A stretch of DNA of 64,000 bases from Isochrysis galbana (GCA_018136815.1 CM030938.1:248001-312000); one strand, 5' to 3'. Shown: positions 19,722-32,960, counted from the stretch's first letter. Numbers and translations: made by a program. Notes: generated by a model from the sequence alone, not told the origin.

Positions 19722-21710
19722 ATGGGCGACGTGCCAATCCTCGACCCGCAGGCGCTCAAGCGGCTGCAGGCTAACTACGGCTCCAGCTCGTCCTCGGCCG
19801 ACGCGAGCAAAGGCGTCAAAGCGCCCGCGGGCTCAGGCTTCGAACGCTCGGCCCTCGCTGAATACTATCTCGAGAAGAGGTCCGGGTGCATCGGCGGCGC
19901 GCACTGGTTCTTCTGTGGTACACCTTGGCGCGCGCTCCTGAGCCTTCTCGCACTGCTTTTCTTCGCCATCCTGTTCTGGACTCCGATCCTTTGGTACGTA
20001 GCGGTGCCAAAGGCCGTCGAACTGTTCGCATCTGGCACTTCAGTAAATGTGGTTAACGTGACGCTCGCTGATCCTAGGGAGCGGACCATTGACGTGGAAG
20101 GATACGTTCAGATCAACAACCACGGAATCTTTGGAGTAGAGATCGATGCATTCAATGCGACTATTTTGGCCCCCCGAGGGGAAGAGGGCTCTGAAGGACA
20201 GTCCATCGGCTGGATGCTTGTGCCGGGCTTCTCGCTCGCTGGCAACGGGCCGGGCTTGATTCATGTCTCGACAGTCGTGCACGTGACCGACGGCGCAGCG
20301 TTCAATACAATGGCGAAGCGCATGCTCAATGGAGAGGCCGTGCCGTGGCAGATGGCATCACAACTGACCGTTTGGGCACTCAGCCTCCCGTTCATAATTG
20401 ATCTAAGGAAGGAGATGACGTTCCCACCGCTTGAGCTCACCAACTATGGCACCAGCAATCTGGACATGTCGCACGGCAACGCAACGACCAACCAGCTCTT
20501 CATTGACGCTGACGTCTCCTTCTACTCTGCTTCGCCCATGCGCCTCCTTCGCTTTGGCGAGTTGGTTGCCGAGCTGTACTACAACGTCGAGGACAATGAT
20601 GGTAGTCTTTCAGCCCCCGAACGCCAACGCCGAGGAGGGACGCTCTCTGACAAGTCGATCAAAATTGGTGAGTGCATCATGTCCGATTATCGGGTTATCC
20701 AGGGCATGAACACGATCAAGGCCCGAATCATTCTCGACGTCAATGCCGCAACAGGAGCCTCACTAGGGCGATGGGCGTCGAAGATGGATCAGACTTTCAT
20801 CTCTGTTGGCCCGATGAACAAGCATTTTATAAACGGCATCTGGGTTGGCTCGAACGAGATGTCCGGCTCAGCGATAACAATGTACTCTGCAACATTTGGC
20901 ACGGAAGAAACGTTTGTCAAGGGGTACAATCCGAAAACGGGCCAGCCGTGCCAAATCTGGGATCAGGGTCTTGACTCGTGCGACAAAGGAGCCATGGTGA
21001 TGGGTATGAACCCGTTTCGAAGGGAGTGGCAAATACGAGACATATCCTACGACATCTACTTGGAGGAAGCTTACGAGTATGAAGGCAACTTCAATGTCAA
21101 TATAGCTGGGATTGACGGTGACGCCGTGAACTTCAAGTGTGCTCCTTCGCGCGCCATAGGGCGCACGTTCAGCAAGCAAGGAATATGGGCGGGCTACCCG
21201 AATCATACACCTGAGACAGGGAGAAGCTATCCGCAGGACGATCCAGCCACGGCGGAGGATGAAAGGCTCCAAGCTCGCCTAGCCGACGAAGTGATCCCGG
21301 TCCCCGCCGCAGCAGCGGATGGTACGCCTGCTGTGTACACCTTCACGATGCCCGTCCATCCCATTCCCGGAGTGGCTGAACGCGTCAATCTCAACGGCAA
21401 TGCTGGCCCGTGCATTTTCGGTCTCGAGAACTTGGATCCCTTCGACTGCTGTATGACGACCATCTTTACCGCCGCTGCATGCAAGGCCGCTGAGAAGGGT
21501 GAGAAGCATCTTGTGGTTACATCGTCGGGAAATGCCACAATGATCGTGGATGGCGTCCGGCTCAACATCTCGACTTCTGTTCGCATGCCTGTGTCGTACA
21601 CCCAAGCCATTCTTAATTTTGATGCTCTGGGAGATGGATTAGTTGGCGCTGCAGGGTCTGCCGGCTTCTCGTGCGATGACATTACGTTTACGGGGATTTC
21701 TGCGACATAG
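19722..21710 (+). CDS. Single-pass membrane protein with large lumenal/extracellular region
   Basis: 662 residues from ATG 19722, which follows an in-frame TTG with no other ATG. A soluble N-terminal tail (1-68) precedes one strong hydrophobic helix (about 70-95, LLSLLALLFFAILFWTPILW). The rest is a beta-rich region with several N-x-S/T sites (e.g. NVTLAD, NATIL, NATTNQ), consistent with a lumenal or surface location. Arrangement and sequence (e.g. VNVVNVTLADP, GYVQINNHGIFGVEIDAFNATI) recall LEA-14/Tag1-like domains of vacuolar or plasma-membrane proteins, but I cannot assign a function. There are no introns; the stop is TAG. Confidence 0.8.
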   Translation: MGDVPILDPQALKRLQANYGSSSSSADASKGVKAPAGSGFERSALAEYYLEKRSGCIGGAHWFFCGTPWRALLSLLALLFFAILFWTPILWYVAVPKAVELFASGTSVNVVNVTLADPRERTIDVEGYVQINNHGIFGVEIDAFNATILAPRGEEGSEGQSIGWMLVPGFSLAGNGPGLIHVSTVVHVTDGAAFNTMAKRMLNGEAVPWQMASQLTVWALSLPFIIDLRKEMTFPPLELTNYGTSNLDMSHGNATTNQLFIDADVSFYSASPMRLLRFGELVAELYYNVEDNDGSLSAPERQRRGGTLSDKSIKIGECIMSDYRVIQGMNTIKARIILDVNAATGASLGRWASKMDQTFISVGPMNKHFINGIWVGSNEMSGSAITMYSATFGTEETFVKGYNPKTGQPCQIWDQGLDSCDKGAMVMGMNPFRREWQIRDISYDIYLEEAYEYEGNFNVNIAGIDGDAVNFKCAPSRAIGRTFSKQGIWAGYPNHTPETGRSYPQDDPATAEDERLQARLADEVIPVPAAAADGTPAVYTFTMPVHPIPGVAERVNLNGNAGPCIFGLENLDPFDCCMTTIFTAAACKAAEKGEKHLVVTSSGNATMIVDGVRLNISTSVRMPVSYTQAILNFDALGDGLVGAAGSAGFSCDDITFTGISAT

Positions 21711-21737
21711 TTGGTTACTGTGCGGGGGCTAGGGGCT

Positions 21738-22262
21738 AGCAAAAAAACATCTGAAGATTCTGGGCTACACATCTACTGTACTAGGGCACCCCCTAATCTA
21801 CACTGACAACGCCCTTCGTTTCCCTTACCTCCACCTCTTCCCCTTCCCCCCGTCACTCCTTTGTCTTTGGTATCCGGGGTTCGGCCCAGGTGCGCTACCA
21901 TGGGCCTGGTTTAGAGTGCGGGTTCCGGGCAGGCCTGTTGGTGGTCGGGTGTATGCGTTTGGCCAGCGGCGCTCGGGTTGCATGTGCCCCCGCTATGTGC
22001 GCCGGGTTTCGATATGTCTCCACGCGTGAGTGTCGGGCCCCATACGTGGCCTCTTCTCAGGCGTGTTTTACCACGGGTTCTCCGGCTAATATATATGCCG
22101 CCCCCAGCCCCTAGCGAGTTTACGAGTGTTTGCAGTTCTGAGCTGGGTTCTAGATTTCCTTGCTTGTGTACCTAGCGTGTATAGAGGGTAGACATCGTTC
22201 ATGTCTATGCTTTTCTTGCTTAAAGTCGGCCTAGCCTGCTTGGGCGGTCCTAGCCGAGTATG
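21738..22262 (+). repeat. About 500-bp dispersed repeat, copy 2
   Basis: Homologous along its length to 12757-13225: A-run, ACATCTGAAGATTC, C-rich tract, CTTTGGTATCCGGGGTTCGG, GGCAGGCCTGTTGG, and an ending around CCTGCTTGGGCGG. It lies about 30 bp after the membrane-protein stop codon. Confidence 0.65.
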
Positions 22263-22285
22263 TTGTGTTCGCATAGAGCAAAGCC

Positions 22286-22711
22286 TTGCTTAAAGTCGTG
22301 TATCTGTCTAGCGTTCTTATCAGCGTCTTCACGAAACGTCAGCGTCTGTACCAACTCTCGGGGTCGTGGACGCTTAGAGACATGAAGGAAGAGAAAGAGA
22401 AGCGGCGCAGGATGGCAACTGAAGGAGCTCAGGATGTCGCAAAGAGGAAGGCCGCGCGTATGGAGAGGGCACAAGACAATCAAGAGCGCCGATGAGTTCG
22501 ACTCCAAGCTCCAAGTCCAAGCATGTTCATGGTGTGCAATCCGAATTGTTCGTGTGGCGTTGAACCGTGTCGTCCTTGGTTGGAGTTTCGGTATTTTGAG
22601 AGCTGTAGCAACCTGAAGAAAGGAAGGGTGATGCAAGAAGAGGAAATGTGTGGACCCTCGAAAGGGTGCAGTTTCTGTGAGTCCTGTGCTTCATGTGGAC
22701 CGCCGGGGTGA
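22286..22711 (+). pseudogene. Cys-rich ORF relic, one in-frame stop
   Basis: One frame runs from 22286 through a TGA at 22493 to a stop at 22711. The first part is a basic/acidic helix (KEEKEKRRRMATEG..). The second has a dense cysteine pattern (CNPNCSCG...CGPSKGCSFCESCASC). A charged helix followed by a Cys-rich tail is also how the transposase at 8-10 kb ends, so this may be the C-terminal remnant of a related transposon. That is inference. From 22712 to 23312 I see nothing further except the promoter side of the next gene. Confidence 0.35.
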
Positions 22712-23312
22712 TGTTACTGCTGCTGAGCCGCTGAGCCCGCCCCCGCCATCGGGGCTGATGCATGAAGCTCCCTGTTCTACGGGATCGTGCGCAAAGTTAT
22801 ACACTGTACGCGATTGTGAGCACCAAATCAAAAACTGAGCATAGGTCGGCCTAGCCCATTCATCCTTGGTGTTTTCATGTAGTGAGAGCATCCTCTAGAG
22901 ACCAAAGGGTAAGATTTTATTCTAACCACTAGAAATGGGGCTGATCCATGAAGCGAATGCCTCTAAGCTACTCTCTCTAGTGTAGTGCGAACGGAGACAA
23001 TTTGCTGCCGCCTATGCTGCGGGACCTTACCGGCCGGCGCCGCGCTCACTCCCGTCCCTTCCATCCCTCCCTCTGCCCCGCTCCCCGCTCTCTCCGCCTC
23101 GCTGCCCAGCTGGGGCGTGCCTGCCCCATTCGCACTGGCACTCAACCGACCTCCCGCTACACCAGCTTGTCTTCCCGCCCCATTCTCTCCACCACTCTCC
23201 CTGTCCATCTTTTTCTCTCGCCCAGAGTTCCACACGTGCTCTTCCTCTTGCGATTTGAGACTCTCCCTCTCCCCCACTTGCTCTCTGACCTGGCGTGGCC
23301 CCACCTCGCCGG

Positions 23313-26300
23313 ATGGCTAATTGCACGCTGCACTTGAAGCTGGGCGAGGCCACGCTCCAACCGTGGGCTGTCAGCGAGACGGCCTCAGATGTATGGATTG
23401 AGGTGGAGTTGATTGGAATCAATGAATTGGCGCAGCAGAGCACCAAGCGATTGCCAGTGGCGGCCTTCCTTGACTTTGGCTGGGAAATTGAGCTACCAGC
23501 CGGGGCAAGGACCAGTGTCAGCAAGGCGCTTCGCAGCATTATGACGAGCGAGGATGAGGAGGACGCAGATCTAACGTTCACACTGAAAGCTCTAGGCCCT
23601 AGGAAGAAGTCTAAGGAAATTGCCAGCGGCTACATCAACCTACGGACACTCAAGGCAGCAGGCGCAGATTTAGTTCGGCAGGCCGTCGCACTGATTGGCA
23701 CCGACGAGAAGGAAGCAGGGATGTTGACAGTCTCGCTCAAGGCCCTCGATGCAATCGTTGTGGCTATGGATGAGAAAGGTGGGGATGCCTCAGAGGAAGA
23801 AGCTGCACCAGCGCAACCTTCGTCGGATCCCAATGTTATCTCCGCCGCGGTCCAGGCCCAAGCATCTGGGACACCTGCAGCTGGTGAAGAGCTCAAAGCC
23901 TCCAACGTGCCTTGTATGTCGCTCGCAACTGATACTGGCATGCAAGTTGTTGAGAACCCAGAGTCCAGCAATAGCCTAGAAGCTGTGCACAAGATTGCGG
24001 CCATTTCCGCGAAACCCGAGGAGACAAACAGCGTCGCGGAGGTGGTAGAAGACATTGCAGAGGATATTTCGGCAACAGTAGAGAATGATGAGAGTGAGCC
24101 TGCGGGCGTAGATGAAACGAAAAGTGCAAAGAGCGACCCCGGAGGTGCTCCAACGCATCTTGAGCGCCACCACTCAACCATTGGATCATTAGCAGTGGAT
24201 GGGTCAACTAACCCAACCTTGCTCCCAGTGCCTGCGACCAATGTTGATCCCGGGCGATCAATTCTGAGCACGAGCAAAGTTACAACAGTCTCCGATGCCA
24301 TCTCTGCGAGTGAATCCGTGGCGCCGCAGACAGTGAAGACGATGCCCGAGACAACTACACAAGAGACAGCACGAAATATGTCAGAAAGCAATGTTGATGC
24401 CGAGTTGAATGGGAACCCGTCAGCCGTGCAGCCAGCGGCTTCCCAAGGTGTAGAAGGTGAGAAAACAGCGAGATTTGGAGTTTCCGGCACGGCCAGTCAT
24501 GATGGTCCAGCTCGAGTTGAATTCTCGGGAGAACCGTCAACCCGTAGACCCGACAAAAATCAATCTCGAGGTACATCAATCCCGTTGCGTGAGGAAGAGA
24601 TGAGCATGCTGACACCCCGCTCACGTCAGCGGGAGCTGAAGACGGCAGGTGAAGAAGAGCGAAGAGCTGCCGCCGCCGCCCGTCGGGCTGCAGCCCGAGC
24701 TGCCCACAAGGCAAATTTGGCTGCGCTTCGCGGGGATAAATATGCCGTCGATGCCTCGGATCGGGTCACGGTTGCTGTGTTGCCCGAAATCGCCAAGTTG
24801 CACGGAGGCGTGGGTCGTGGTAGTGATGTGGACGAAAACGGCGACACTCGAGTCTCGCAGGCCATCGACGAGGACGTGGCGTCGGGAGCTGAGGCGTGGC
24901 GTCTAGGGATCCTCTTTGAGGAGATGACCTTGCTATTACCAGCAGTTGCCCGTCGGTATAAGTTGCGCGCACGGGTTGGTGGCGATCAATGGTTGGAATC
25001 TCGCGCTGTTCGGCCCGTGAGTACTACGAAGCTGCACTTCGGCCTCAAGAGAAACGTTTATGTCGGGCCAGGTTCTATGGCTTACGTTGCACTTAACGAC
25101 GCGAAAAACCGACGCCGAGATGGCGGGGAGGAAGGGCTTGCGGTGGAGGTATACCAGATGGGAGCGGCTAGAGGTGACGGCGCGGAACGAGAGGCCCGCC
25201 CTAGGTGGGACTTATTCGCATCGGTGGCGATCTCGTGGCGGCAAGTTCTTACGCAGGTAGGCACGAATCATGTTCATCACGAGCAATACGCGCATGATCT
25301 CAATCTGCCCCTCGAATGCCCAGAGGTTTCGAAGGTCTGCATTGAGCATCCCTGCCCCAAACTCGCTCACAGGAGTCCGTCGATTTTCTACCCCTGATCC
25401 TTTACAAACCGACCGAGGGTTGGGGTGGCCCCGCCGAGCAAGCGGGTGAGCTCAATGTCCAACTCAGCATCGCCTCTATGCTCGCAGCCGTACGCACCGC
25501 GCCTGAGCTCGACGAGGAGGAGATACGACGACCACCTTCCCCTGCTCTGGAGGTGAATGAGATTCGCTTCACGGTGTCCTCTGTGGACATTCTTCCGGCT
25601 GCGGCAGTGCCGCGAGCTGCCGCCTTGACTGCGCTGCCTGCTGGGCAAGCTTCATTGGCCAGCAGCGGTGGGATTGGCATTGGAATGCGTCACGGTGGCA
25701 TAATGCTACAGATAGAGCTCAGTCTAGGGGAAGCTATGCTGTCGGAACCGTTCACATCGAGGGAGGTACTATTACCCGAGGAGCCACTCGCCGTTGCGGG
25801 GACCTCGCCACGCCCCAGGACCATTCGCTTCAATTGGAATCGATGTGTGCCATTGGTAAGCGTGCACGAGCTCCCCCGTGCTCATATCAAGTGGATGCGT
25901 CTCATTGTCATCGCTCAAGCTTGGGAGCAAGAAGAACCTTGTTGTTTCAATCCCTTACGTTTTCGATGCTCGCAAAGGGAATACGCCCATCGAAATTCAC
26001 CTATCCAAGCACCTAATTTTACCAACTTCATTCACGCCTCAAGATTCTTGACAATTGCTGCCTTATCCTTCAGGTTCATGGCTCGTCCTTGTGGTCTGCA
26101 CTAGCTGCAGCTCTTGCTGACGCCGACGGAACCGCTTCTGAGCTTCGCTTTGCGTTGATGGCCATAACTGGACGCGGGACCCGCCGCACTATTGGCACGG
26201 CGGCGCTTTCACTACGCTCAGTGCTCCTCAGCGGCCAGGAACCCCTTGAGGAGCCCATCCGCTTGCGCGACGCACGTTCGCAGGACGTCGCGCTACTTTG

Positions 26301-29300
26301 GCTCACCCTCGAAGCACTCCCTGCGCTAGCTGCGCTAGCGCCGAAGCTCGCACCGGCGAGATTATTGATCCATAGTGCCGGCGCTAGTGGCGAGGCGACG
26401 AATGCGCAATTTCTACGCCTCAAAGCTGTGGTGCGTTTCCAATCGCACACACGAGGCTTGCTTGCCCGGCGGCGTGCTTTGCGCGACGCAGGAGGGCACC
26501 GCCACGCGATATCAGTCCAATTGCACGAGTTAATGCTGCCAACGGACGAAACGAGCAAGGAGATCGATTCCGCCTTTGTCTCGCTAACGCTCTTTGGTCA
26601 ACACCTCGGTTCGACATCATCCATGCGTGGCAAGGTTGGCAGGTGCGGCACGGCCAAGCATTCGTGTGCGCATAAAAATTCATTCAGCTCCAAAGAGGCG
26701 TCGCTCATACCCGTAATGCTCCGAGGGGCCCGGTATGGGGTTGTTGATCGTTCTAAAATGTCTCCTCCCGGTCTTAGTTCCGTTCACCTAAATACGGTGC
26801 GCACGGTCGCCGTCGAACGCGGCACTGCCGTCTACGCGGCCGCTGTACGCTGCCTTCGATCAGGCGCTCCAAGCCTTCTCAAGGCGTCCGTGGCAGCTAT
26901 CCGACGCAAAGTGGGCGGCGGCAATTCGCGCGTGGCACATTTTGAACAGTACGAAGTCCTTGCCCCCCCCCCCCCAATTCTAGAGAGATTCAATCTCATG
27001 ATCTCCCTACATAGTCCTTCGGGCTGCGATGATGGTCACAGCTTTTCCTCACACCTTCCCCACCCTGCTTCAGGTTCGAATACGGCGAGGCGAGGCTCGA
27101 CTTGTCACACTTACTGCGCGCCCCCGCTTCGGATCTTGTCTTCCATATGTGGGCTCTTTCAGCGCCCGCTTCGAGCCGACCTATTGGCGCGACTCTTGTC
27201 ATTACCGTTGAGGCCATCGAAGCGCTCGCACCGATTGCTCGAGCACTCAATCTGCCTGTCGCGCGGCTCCTTGCCGCCAACCCCTCACGCCTCCGCGTTG
27301 CTACGGTTATTGTTCGCGCTGGAACAAGGATCGCTTTGTTGGCGCAAGCGTGGGCACGTGGTCAAGCAGAGCGTCGGCTCGTCGCACGAATGCGAGCTGA
27401 TGCCGGTCTAGACAAGTGTATCGTGGTGACTAACGGCAGGCCTATAGGCAGCGCTCGCCGCTCGATATTCGACAACAAAGATATCATCACAATCCGACTA
27501 GTTGATCTACAACCAGCGGTGGAAAATGGCAGTGTCCCATCATGGATGGCAGGAAGAATCGAGGTCGCTCTCGAACTCCGGCTAGGTGAGATGGGAGGGC
27601 AGGCAGCCCCACGCCTATCATCTTGGGCTCCCCCAACCGTGCCCGGGAATCAAGGCAAGACTGGTGCTAGCCCTACTCTCGTGGAAGCCGTACTTAGTAT
27701 GCGTCATGGAGGAGTCGCGCGTTCGGTGGTGCGTGATGCTCTTTATACCGGACACCACGAGCGCACTGCCGCGCGTATTCGGCTTCTCCGCCGCCAACTT
27801 GCCGACTCACAGCAAGCAGCACTTCTCGCTGCCGGGCTCGGCTCACTCGCTTACGAATCTATGGCCAAAGGTGGGGCCGAGGTGACCGAATTGGCAACCG
27901 GCAGTCTACCAATATTGGCGTTGGAGCCCCAAGCTGATAACGGAGATAAGGGTAGCGCCTGGGTGGAACTGCGGATGCGCGCCGTCGGTGGACGTAGGAA
28001 TACCCACGGCTCCTCCTCAAAAGCGATAGCAAAAGTCCGGCTTGAAATCGATGGGTTGCTTCTACTTCGTCGCCTAGTGAGCGCCAATAGGGAGCGATGG
28101 CGTAGCGAGTTCGGCAGTGATGAGCTGTCAAAAGTCAACAGACACGTTGGCGATGCCGTGGATGATATGAGCGGGGCGCGTGCACTTCCAGCGGTAATAG
28201 ATCTCGTTGATGAAATGGTGCCGAAGATTATTGAGGTGGCAGCCTCAAGTGCACGGAAGCGGTCAGAGTTGTGCGTGTCTCAGCTGTTCTCGAATCCGGA
28301 AGCGGTACATATCTCATCGATGCTCGAGCGCGCTGCATTCCTTGGAGCTTCGATCACCCACCTTGACCTCTCATATTGCCTCGCGCTTCAGGGTGCAGCG
28401 CTTGCGGATGCTCTCGACGGTCTGCCTGTGCTAAAGCACTTCGACGCATCCAATTGTGAGCTGAGAGATGCAGGAGCGAAGATCGTCGCTAAAGCGCTCC
28501 TTAAGCCCTTTTCGAGTCTCGGCTGTCTGCGGCTACGAGGCAATCGCATCGGACCCAACGGCAGCCGTGCTGTCGCCAAAGGGCTGGCTCGGACCGCTTC
28601 CCTGCGCACTCTGGATTTGAGCGACAACGAACTAGGTGATGCAGGGCTCGCATGGATCAGTGTTGGGAGCCGGGCGGGCTTCCGCTTGTCATCGCATGCA
28701 CCGCTCCCCAGTTACATCGCGCCGGCTAGAAGCAATGTGTCTCGAGCTAGCCGCGCATTCGGAGCCGTGCAGCTAGGAGCTGCCCTACGCTTTGGCCAGG
28801 GGGGGGGGCGCTCACGGCGATTGGATGATTCGCCGGCTGATGAAGAGGACAGTGGTGATGGGGATGCTTCCCTGAATGTCGGCAATCCACAGCCGCATGA
28901 TGGTGACGCATCGCCCTGGGATGAAGCCCTTCCTCAAGCCTCGTTGCGGCGCAGGCCAGGCCCGCGTCGGTCGGCACCAACAGATACCGACTCGGACGAA
29001 GCCGCCGAAGCTAACCTAGCCGCACATGCCGGTGCTGGTCTGATCTCAAATTCTTCCCTCACGGCGCTACTACTCAGCAACAACCACATCGGGTCCGATG
29101 CTCTTCGTCTGCTCGCGCATGCGCTTGCTACGCACGCGGGGCTTGTCGTTTTGGACCTCGGGGTCAATTCTCTTCGACCACAAGAGCGCGAATCATCCAC
29201 TGCGGTTGCTAAACCACAAGAGACCGATGCGATCTTGGATTCGGGGGCCGCCCCGACCGATGGTTCCGATGCCGGCGGGTGGGCCGATGCCGGCGGGTGG

Positions 29301-30692
29301 GCACCCTCGCTGGAGGAAGCCAAGCGCTGGCGTTTCCCGGACGGCATGCGCACCTTCGGAGAGTCACTTGGGAGGCTTGCCTCGCTCCGCGCACTTCGGA
29401 TGCAATATAATCGTGCAGGTGCGAATTTGGGCATCTGCGTTGGCCGCGCTCTCGGCGACCCCTCGTCGGCCGATACGTTGCGAGAGCTCAATTTGCAGGG
29501 ATCGCCGTTGTCCTTTTCTGGGGTTCAAGCCCTCGTCGAAGGCTTGGCTATGGCCGATGTACCAGTCAATACAAGTGCCGGAAACTACGAGACGTCCACG
29601 GCATTCGTCGCGAAGCCTTCCGGCCCAACCGGGGTGGAATTGCTCAATCTTGAGGGGTGTCTACGCGGAGCGAAGGGGGCCACGGGTGCCTTGTGGGCCT
29701 GGCTTTCCAAGGCGGGCGGTGCACTACGCAGGCTCAATGTCGCCTACAACGATCTGGGCCTCGACGATGCTCGTGCATTGGGCGAGGCGCTTGCAACGAA
29801 TACGGCACTCCGTGAGCTTGATGTCGGCTCAAATCCTCTTACGCCGGAAGGCATTTCACACCTTTGCTATGGTCTACATACCAATTGCACGCTACAATCA
29901 CTCGGTTTGTCGTATGTGTTGGTGGGGGAACCTGGTGCTAGAGCCATTGGCGAGCTGCTGTCATTGCAAGCATGCGCTCTTACCGCTATACATCTTGATG
30001 GTTGCCGCATTTCGAACGAGGGCCTCGCCGCTATCACCGCAGCGCTAGCGGGCGAGTCCGAGCCTGGGGTTCGCGGTGGACGACGCGGCGCTAAACTCTC
30101 CTTACTCCGGCTCGAAGACAATGGGTTGGGTTTCGATGGTACCGGACCGCAGGCGTGCGCTGCCCTTTCAAATGCTCTCGTTGCATGTGGTACTCTGGAG
30201 TCGCTTTTTCTGGGGAACAATCGTCTCGGCGATGGCATCACCGACGAAGGGATGCGGGTGCTATCTGCGGGCATCGCCATGTCGTTTGGCCTCAACACCC
30301 TCGACTTGGGCGGCAATCAGTTGGGCCCACAAGGCCTCCGATCACTACTCACTGGCTTGCGAGCGCAACAAGGCATTACTGCACTGGAGGTCTCACGATG
30401 CGACCTCGGCGATGTAGGTGCGGAAGCTCTCGCACTAGAGCTCCAGGCATCGGCGACTCTTCGCTTCGTGTCAGCTGCCGACAACAACATTTGCCTTGCA
30501 GGTGGCCGCGCTCTAGCCGACGCATTCGACGCAAATCCCATAGTCTTGCAGCTCAACCTCAGTTTCAACCCCGCCATCGCCTACAAGGACCTCACTCGCG
30601 TCCGTCTGACAAATGCATTACGTGGTGGTGTGAACCTCGTGAATCCACTGGATGGACTTTCGAAGGTGGAAGCGGAAGCGGCCAATTTTTGA
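23313..30692 (+). CDS. Giant C2 / IQ / leucine-rich-repeat protein, four exons
   Basis: Exons 23313-25256, 25373-25855, 26074-26948 and 27074-30692 give 6921 nt and 2306 residues. Introns of 116, 218 and 125 nt start GTAGGC, GTAAGC and GTACGA and end CACAG, TTCAG and TTCAG, with phases that match (0, 0, 2). Residues 1-150 resemble a C2 domain of the RPGRIP1 type; 150-430 is disordered; 440-470 is an Arg/Ala-rich helix. C2-like strands recur at about 500-900, an IQ-like motif (VVRFQSHTRGLLARRR) lies near 930, and ribonuclease-inhibitor-type LRRs run from about 1510 to 2290, broken by a disordered insert (about 1640-1760). It may be a ciliary or signalling scaffold; the IQ-like motif could bind calmodulin. 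The third intron's donor is the least certain. Confidence 0.75.
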
Positions 30693-31636
30693 TCTGCGGC
30701 GCATCAAGAGGCTTACCCATGAGCAAAGTGTCACCACATTCAGCTCGAACAACATGGCGCCCAATGGGCCGATGCGTGGAGATCCGAGACTGGGTTGCTT
30801 TCAGAAATCTTTTGCTACTCTTGACGCTCGTCTTACGCTCGTTTGCCGTGGCTCGAGTCCATGAATGGGTAGTTTGTTGCCTTGCCTTTTGCGCCGGCCG
30901 CCACCAACCAGAGCACAATTCAGGTTCTAGTTCCTCAACTACCTCTTGCGCAACGTCTGCGATGTTCATCTATTAATGGCCCCCACTTGGGTCTAGGCTT
31001 ACACGAAATGGATCCTCAACTACCTCGACCCTTGGCAAGTCAATCAATGGAATCAGGTAATGGACCCTTACGTCTGCCGAACGAGCCAGGGAAGGTCGGC
31101 GGTACTATCATCCATACCCGCAAAGCTGTTAACTGACGGTATCACGGGGGTGAGCAAGTCCCCGACTTTTGAAAGCAAGCGCTCGGCACCATACGCGAGC
31201 TGAACCCCACACCCACGACGACCAGCAGGGAAGGGGTACTGCCTTGAATGCCCGGCCAGATGTTAGAATGGCCCTTGGTGGTTGATGAGTGTGAGCGGGC
31301 GGGTCCGTTTTTGCCGTTAGCATTGTGTCTTTCAAGTACGAATCGTCAAGACGGACACCACCACCTGTTGCACGCCTCCCTCCCTCCTTCGGAATCGATA
31401 TAGCCCCTTGGTTGAATTTGATTTTCCATCATGGTTGTAGATCAGCTTTGAGTTGGTTAGCATCCCTTTCGTTGTTGGTCCAATATTTACATTAGGAAGG
31501 AGGTGCGGCTATCTCTTCCGGACATTTGTGAGCTAAGGACTCTGATATGTCTGGGGTGATACACGAGACGAGAGAACTTTCATGACAAGTTCATCGTTTG
31601 TTTTTGGTTTGTCTGAGGGCCTTTTGGCATTGAAAT
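30693..31636. other. Intergenic
   Basis: This is the 3' flank of the LRR gene. I see no conserved protein, repeat end or RNA gene here. Confidence 0.4.
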
Positions 31637-31775
31637 AAACCGTAAAATATTAACACCGCACACGCGGCTATGGGCCCACTACTTTCGCACGCAGCATCAA
31701 ATTTTCTACACCCCACTTCCCGGCCCTTCTCCCCCCACCATCAGGCGGCTCCCCCTGTGCACTACTAGGGGAATA
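31637..31775 (-). mobile_element. 3' end of a target-primed element
   Basis: On the minus strand it reads CCCCTAGTAGTGCAC, GAGCCGCCTGATGG, GCCGCGTGTGCGGTGTTAATATT and an AT-rich tail, matching the end of the elements at 16525 and 42517-43078. Minus-strand open frames immediately upstream (31794-32369) could be its body but are not recognisable. Confidence 0.7.
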
Positions 31776-32960
31776 GGGGCGGCGGCGGTGGCGCTAGCCC
31801 ACCTCCTGCGCCCCCCCCCTCCCCCCCCCTCCCTGCGCGCGCGAAATGCGCTGGATGCTAACCTGTGGCACGGCGTCTCCGGGATCCGCCATTCGGGCGT
31901 TCGCCGGCGCCGCTCTACCGCTCACTATTATCTGTGAGTTCGTCGGCTGTGGCGCTCGCTCACATTGGGCACCGCGCCGGCAGCAGCAAGCGCTTCGCGT
32001 GACGCAAGCGCTTCTCCGGCTGGAGATGCGGCGCAGCTCCCAACTGCGCGACGAGCTCGCGGCGCGAGAGGTCGCCATGGTGGATGGTGGCACTGGAGCG
32101 GAGCCAGCAGCAGGCGGCGCGGCATGCGGCGCCGCGTGCTTGTTACTTGCGCCGCTTGAGCGGTTTCTCATGTGCGCAAACGGATTCTGAAAAAGGCCAC
32201 TTCGGCCCACTGCGATGTTGCCTCGGAGAGGGTTGTCCGATGGGCCACCGGCCAGGGCTCCTCTGCCAAGCATACTTAGGGGTTGAGATGGGCGCGGATG
32301 CATCCGCATGGGTCCACTGCCCACTCCCGCGGCGGTCCCGGTGGGGCCCGTCGCGTTGGCGTTCGTCAAGGGGCCGGCAAATGCCGGCCGCTCTGCTGGA
32401 AATGCTCACGCCAGCGCGCCAGCTGGTGTGGGGGGGCATCATTTGGTGTGGAAGGCGCTTCTTTGGCGCCAGTCCTCGTGTCAGGGTCTCAGGTGGCCGC
32501 ATGCGCCGCGGAAGCACCCTGCCGCGCGCGCCATGTCCCCCACTGCGGGTCGCGTTGGCAGCGCGCGAAAGAAAGGGCGTCTGGAGCCCGACTTCAGATG
32601 CCGATAGCGAGCGTGATTTCGTCGCGGTCAGGTGGACCTTCGCGGCGAGTCTGTCGGGAGTGCTTGTGAGGGCCCCAATCCACCGGGCCCGGCGTCTCAG
32701 CTGCCCTGTGAGTCTGTCTGTGTGAATCTGCCCGCGAGTCGTTCAACGTCAATTTCTGTAGTCTTCAATATTTGTATACTAAAAAATCGAATTTCGCGTT
32801 CGAATTCTTAATATTTATGCTAGGGGCCTATTAGATAGTGACCATATTAGCTGCCTGGGCGCAAAAAATACAGATCAGGGTGCTACTTTGACCTAGTTAT
32901 GACAAGGTGAAGTCGTTGTCTTTAAGACTACCGGTAGTCTTCGTTGCGCCCCTTCAACCG
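31776..32960. other. Unassigned GC-rich block then AT-rich block
   Basis: 31790-32730 is GC-rich with overlapping open frames on both strands (the longest are minus 31794-32369 and plus 32084-32725), none recognisable. 32740-32950 is AT-rich with no gene. The first part may belong to the minus-strand element ending at 31637. Confidence 0.35.
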
